A stretch of 8,732 nucleotides of DNA from Burkholderiales bacterium (GTDB taxonomy: Bacteria > Pseudomonadota > Gammaproteobacteria > Burkholderiales > Usitatibacteraceae), in assembly GCA_017880705.1 (NCBI GenBank), contig JADGRS010000114.1, positions 1-8,732 of the forward strand, in the 5' to 3' direction. The translations under genes and the position numbers were made by a program. Under the pieces are notes generated by a model, which worked only from the letters and a program-made list of their open reading frames with translations, had not been told where the DNA came from and did not search any database. Shown here piece after piece: positions 6,339 to 8,732 of this stretch (its first letter is position 1; each line of letters begins with the position of its first letter).

Positions 6339-7784
6339 ATGAACGACATCGTATTCCAATCCGCGAAGAGGCTCGCGCGACTCATGGCCGCGCGCAAGCT
6401 TTCCGCCGTCGAAGTGATGAAGGCATACATCGCGCAGATCGAGCGCGTGAACCCGAAAGTGAACGCGATCGTGACCTTCGTTCCCGAAGAGGCGCTGAAG
6501 GAAGCGCGGCGGCTCGATGCCAGGCGCTCGCGGGCGGGCCGCGAGGCCTTCGGCGCGCTCGCCGGACTGCCGATCGCGTACAAGGACATGCTCGCGACGA
6601 AGGGCATTCGCACGACACTGGGTTCGCCCATCTACGCCAACTCCATTCCCATTGCCGACCACGCGATCGTCGAGCGTCTCAAGGCCGCGGGCGCGATCAC
6701 GCTTGGCAAGACCAACACGCCGGAATTCGCGGCGGGCAGCCAGACGTTCAACAAGGTATTCGGCGCGACGCTCAATCCCTATGACCTCACGCGGACGTGC
6801 GGCGGCTCCTCCGGAGGCGCGGCGGTCGCGGTGGCGTGCGGCATGCTGCCCTTCGCCGACGGGTCCGACCTCGGCGGGAGCCTTCGCAATCCCGGCAATT
6901 TCAACAACGTCGTCGGATTCAGGCCGACACCGGGACGCACGCCCTACTATCCCACGGCCGATGCGTGGCAGACGATGTCGGTGATCGGGCCCATCGCGCG
7001 CACCGTCGAGGATGCGGCGTTCCTTCTCTCCGCGATGGCGGGTCCCGATCCGCGCACCCCCATCGGCATCGACGAGCCGGGGAAAGCGTTCGCGAAGCCT
7101 CTCGCGAGGAACTTCCGCAAGACGCGCGTCGCGTGGTGGTCGAGCGCGGGTGGCCGCCTCGCGGGCGACGGCGACATCCCCGTGGACAGGCGCGTGAGCG
7201 CCGTCCTGGAGAAGCGCCGCGACGTGTTCGAGTCGCTGGGCTGCATCGTCGAGGAGGCGCACCCCGACCTCAGCGGCGCCGACGAGGTCTTCCACGTGCT
7301 GCGCGCATTGGGCTTCGTGATGCGCTATGGCGAGCTCGCGAAGTCCCATCGGGCGCAGATCAAGGACACCGTGATCTGGAACGTCGAGGAGGGGCTCAAG
7401 CTCGCGCCCACGCGCATTGCCGCGGCGATGGCGTTGCGCTCCGAGCTGTATCGGCGCATGCGCGAGTTCATGGAGCGCTACGAGTTCCTGTGCCTTCCGG
7501 TAAACCAGGTGCCGCCGTTCCCCGTTAGCCAGCCATACGTGGACACGATCAACGGCGTGAAGCTCGCGAGCTATATCGACTGGATGAAGAGCGCTTACTA
7601 CATCACGACCACGAGCCATCCGGCGATCTCGGTGCCCGCGGGATTCACCGGCGACGATCCGCCGCTGCCGGTCGGGCTGCAGATCGTCGGCCGTTACCGC
7701 GACGATTTCGGCGTTTTGCAGATGGCGCACGCGTTCGAGCGGGAAACCCGCGTGGGCGAGAGCAGTCCAACGCTCGCGCGATAG
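6339..7784 (+). CDS. Amidase signature family enzyme
   Basis: Predicted 481-residue hydrolase of carboxylic amides, giving an acid plus ammonia or an amine. The Ser-cisSer-Lys triad is complete: K82 in YKDM, S157 in GGSSGG and nucleophile S181 in GSDLGGSLRNPG, with the family's usual 24-residue spacing between the serines. The N-terminus (AKRLARLMAARKLSAVEV, then RVNPKVNAIV) matches the standard helical start of the family, which supports ATG 6339. GTG 6336 directly before it is an alternative. The upstream sequence GGGGCA is a weak ribosome binding site. No signal peptide is seen, so it is probably cytoplasmic. GatA is unlikely because no gatB or gatC is adjacent; a broad-range aliphatic or aryl amidase fits better, substrate unknown. 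The small repeat protein starts 14 nt after the stop, so the two may share a transcript. Confidence 0.94.
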   Translation: MNDIVFQSAKRLARLMAARKLSAVEVMKAYIAQIERVNPKVNAIVTFVPEEALKEARRLDARRSRAGREAFGALAGLPIAYKDMLATKGIRTTLGSPIYANSIPIADHAIVERLKAAGAITLGKTNTPEFAAGSQTFNKVFGATLNPYDLTRTCGGSSGGAAVAVACGMLPFADGSDLGGSLRNPGNFNNVVGFRPTPGRTPYYPTADAWQTMSVIGPIARTVEDAAFLLSAMAGPDPRTPIGIDEPGKAFAKPLARNFRKTRVAWWSSAGGRLAGDGDIPVDRRVSAVLEKRRDVFESLGCIVEEAHPDLSGADEVFHVLRALGFVMRYGELAKSHRAQIKDTVIWNVEEGLKLAPTRIAAAMALRSELYRRMREFMERYEFLCLPVNQVPPFPVSQPYVDTINGVKLASYIDWMKSAYYITTTSHPAISVPAGFTGDDPPLPVGLQIVGRYRDDFGVLQMAHAFERETRVGESSPTLAR

Positions 7785-7788
7785 CCAT

Positions 7789-7792
7789 GGAG
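7789..7792 (+). promoter_or_regulatory. Ribosome binding site for the FWHPAP repeat protein
   Basis: GGAG lies six bases before ATG 7799. It falls inside the codons after the alternative ATG 7787, and so favours 7799 as the true start. The shorter form also gives a more typical signal peptide, with Lys at position 2. Confidence 0.6.
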
Positions 7793-7798
7793 AGCCTC

Positions 7799-8305
7799 AT
7801 GAAAGTTCTCGCAGCGGTGGGTCTCACGATCGTGAGCGCGGTCGCCTTCACGCCGGGCGCCCGGGCCGACAATTTCTGGCATCCGGCCCCGAGCGCGGGC
7901 GCGGACCCCTTCTGGCATCCGGCTCCGGCCCCGGACCCGTTCTGGCATCCGGCCCCGCGCGCCGCGTCACCCGCGGTGCAGAACAACGTGCATCCCGGAG
8001 TCCATCCCGTCGTGCGCAACCCCCTGTGGCGCCATCCCGTGCGGGCGGTTCAACAACCGCGCTTTCGTTTTCGCGGCCACACATTCGTGGTGATCGGGGC
8101 GCCGCTCTACGCCGCGCCGTGGCTTTCCTATCCGTATGCGCTCGGCACGCCGTGGGGTGCGAGCTATTACGTTCCCGGCGAGCAGGGATACTTCCTGTAC
8201 TACTGCGTCGATCCCGCCGGCTATTACCCGGAGGTCCAGGATTGCCCGGGCGGCTGGTGGCAAACCGTGCCCGAAGAGCCGCAGGAGACGGACCCGAACT
8301 ACTGA
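7799..8305 (+). CDS. Exported small Trp/His/Pro-repeat protein of unknown function
   Basis: Predicted 168 residues. The signal peptide begins MKVLAAVGL and ends in ARA with a likely cut before D24. The mature N-terminus carries three FWHPAP copies (residues 26-31, 38-43, 48-53). Six His-Pro pairs occur in total (His 28, 40, 50, 65, 69, 79). The C-terminal part (about 94-160) is Tyr/Trp/Pro-rich: GHTFVVIGAPLYAAPW, then YYC136 and DC149PGGWW. It resembles small exported proteins with a YYC...GYYPxVxxCPGGW tail that are common in proteobacteria; I recall the pattern but no function. C136 and C149 are the only cysteines of the mature protein and could form a disulfide. The His-rich region could bind metal, which is speculation. 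Proline and tryptophan content suggests an extended, partly disordered N-terminus. ATG 7787 would add four residues before Met-Lys. Confidence 0.85.
   Translation: MKVLAAVGLTIVSAVAFTPGARADNFWHPAPSAGADPFWHPAPAPDPFWHPAPRAASPAVQNNVHPGVHPVVRNPLWRHPVRAVQQPRFRFRGHTFVVIGAPLYAAPWLSYPYALGTPWGASYYVPGEQGYFLYYCVDPAGYYPEVQDCPGGWWQTVPEEPQETDPNY
7874..7953 (+). repeat. Three in-frame copies of a 14-base unit coding FWHPA
   Basis: TTCTGGCATCCGGC occurs without change at 7874-7887, 7910-7923 and 7940-7953. The offsets are 36 and 30 bases, both multiples of three, so every copy encodes the same peptide. Identity at DNA level, including third positions, points to recent duplication. The spacers (AGAD, PD) are short and Ala/Pro/Asp-rich. 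Confidence 0.9.
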
Positions 8306-8314
8306 GCGGCCGCG

Positions 8315-8335
8315 ATCCGGCGGCGATTGCCGGAT
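8315..8335 (+). other. Small inverted repeat upstream of the MATE gene
   Basis: ATCCGGC (8315-8321) and GCCGGAT (8329-8335) form a perfect 7-bp stem with a 7-nt loop in the 42-nt gap between the repeat protein and the transporter. No T-run follows, so it is not a classical terminator. It could be a weak terminator, an operator for a dimeric regulator, or chance in GC-rich DNA. Confidence 0.35.
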
Positions 8336-8347
8336 AGAATTCGCCGC

Positions 8348-8732
8348 ATGAAGGATCTCACCCAGGGACCGATCCCGCGGCACGTGCTCACGATGGCGAT
8401 TCCCATCGCCATGGGCATGCTGCTGCAGACGCTCTACTTCATCGTCGACCTCTATTTCGTCGCGCGGCTCGGCGACGCGGCGATCGCGGGGGTGAGCGCG
8501 GCAGGCAACGTGATGTTCGTCGTGTTCGCGCTGACGCAGACGCTCGGCGTCGGCACCGTAGCCCTCGTCTCCCATGCGGTCGGCCGCAAGGATCGCGACG
8601 AGGCGAACCACGTCTTCAACCAGTCGGTGGCGCTTGCCGCGCTCTGCGCGCTCTTCACGCTCGTCGCGGGCTACGGCCTCGCCGACGGCTACATGGGATT
8701 TTTCGGCGCCGACGCGGCGACCAAGGCGGCGG
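8348..8732 (+). CDS. MATE family multidrug/Na+ (or H+) antiporter, N-terminal part (3' truncated)
   Basis: The first ~128 residues of an inner-membrane efflux transporter; full MATE proteins have about 450 residues and 12 membrane helices, so about a quarter is here. The frame starts at ATG 8348 (MKDLTQGPIPRHVLTMAIPI) and is open to the window end. The family start is typical: a short polar leader ending in a GPI..H segment, helix 1 about residues 13-36 (AIPIAMGMLLQTLYFIVDLYF), the VARLGDAAIAGVS loop, helix 2 about 50-75 and helix 3 about 92-116. GVGTVALVSHAVGRKDRDEAN matches the conserved MATE segment after helix 2. NorM-like or DinF-like subgroup and substrate cannot be set from this part. 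No strong ribosome binding site is visible; a -10-like TAGAAT lies at 8335-8340, very near the start. Confidence 0.9.
   Translation, partial: MKDLTQGPIPRHVLTMAIPIAMGMLLQTLYFIVDLYFVARLGDAAIAGVSAAGNVMFVVFALTQTLGVGTVALVSHAVGRKDRDEANHVFNQSVALAALCALFTLVAGYGLADGYMGFFGADAATKAA

Noticed and set aside
6318..7730. Minus-strand extension of the glutaredoxin frame through the amidase gene (593 codons in all)
   Set aside because: Only the last ~122 codons read as protein; the rest is antisense to the amidase with its intact triad. A fusion is not supported.

Overview
The window is compact, GC-rich bacterial DNA, roughly 65-70% GC by eye. Genes are nearly back to back: the longest gap without a gene is 109 bp (1119-1227), so no stretch over 300 bp lacks coding. 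Codon choice, signal peptides, an outer-membrane-type beta-barrel and the Cys-less glutaredoxin-like protein suggest a Gram-negative proteobacterium, most likely a betaproteobacterium. That placement is inference; there is no rRNA or marker gene here. I see no tRNA, rRNA, CRISPR array, transposase or integrase.

Layout. (1) 1-1118 (+): 3' part of an S9 prolyl-oligopeptidase-family peptidase, cut by the window edge and closed by a strong hairpin with a T-run (1141-1197). (2) 1228-4950 (+): a tight three-gene cluster, probably one transcript. It holds an exported serine hydrolase of the class C beta-lactamase fold, an M14 zinc carboxypeptidase starting 10 nt later, and an exported probable outer-membrane beta-barrel joined by an ATGA stop/start overlap. 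(3) 4953-5876 (-): an exported beta-propeller protein with a C-terminal membrane anchor, convergent with the cluster (2-nt gap) and apparently starting at a rare CTG. (4) 5949-6317 (-): a glutaredoxin-fold protein with no cysteine at all. (5) 6339-7784 (+): an amidase-signature enzyme, divergent from (4) with only 21 nt between start codons. (6) 7799-8305 (+): a small exported protein with three FWHPAP repeats. (7) 8348-8732 (+): the 5' part of a MATE-family efflux transporter, running off the window.

Working together. Four hydrolases of different classes (S9 peptidase, serine hydrolase, M14 carboxypeptidase, amidase) lie within 8 kb. The cluster at 1228-4950 could form a peptide- or amide-scavenging unit: a beta-barrel at the outer membrane, an exported hydrolase in the periplasm and a carboxypeptidase in the cytoplasm. 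That is inference from location signals and spacing; no substrate can be read from the sequence. I find no clear defence, mobile or secondary-metabolite system. The most unusual points are the CTG start, the Cys-less glutaredoxin, the four-segment hairpin region at 1129-1204, the sharp GC shift inside the S9 gene and the Trp/His/Pro repeat protein.
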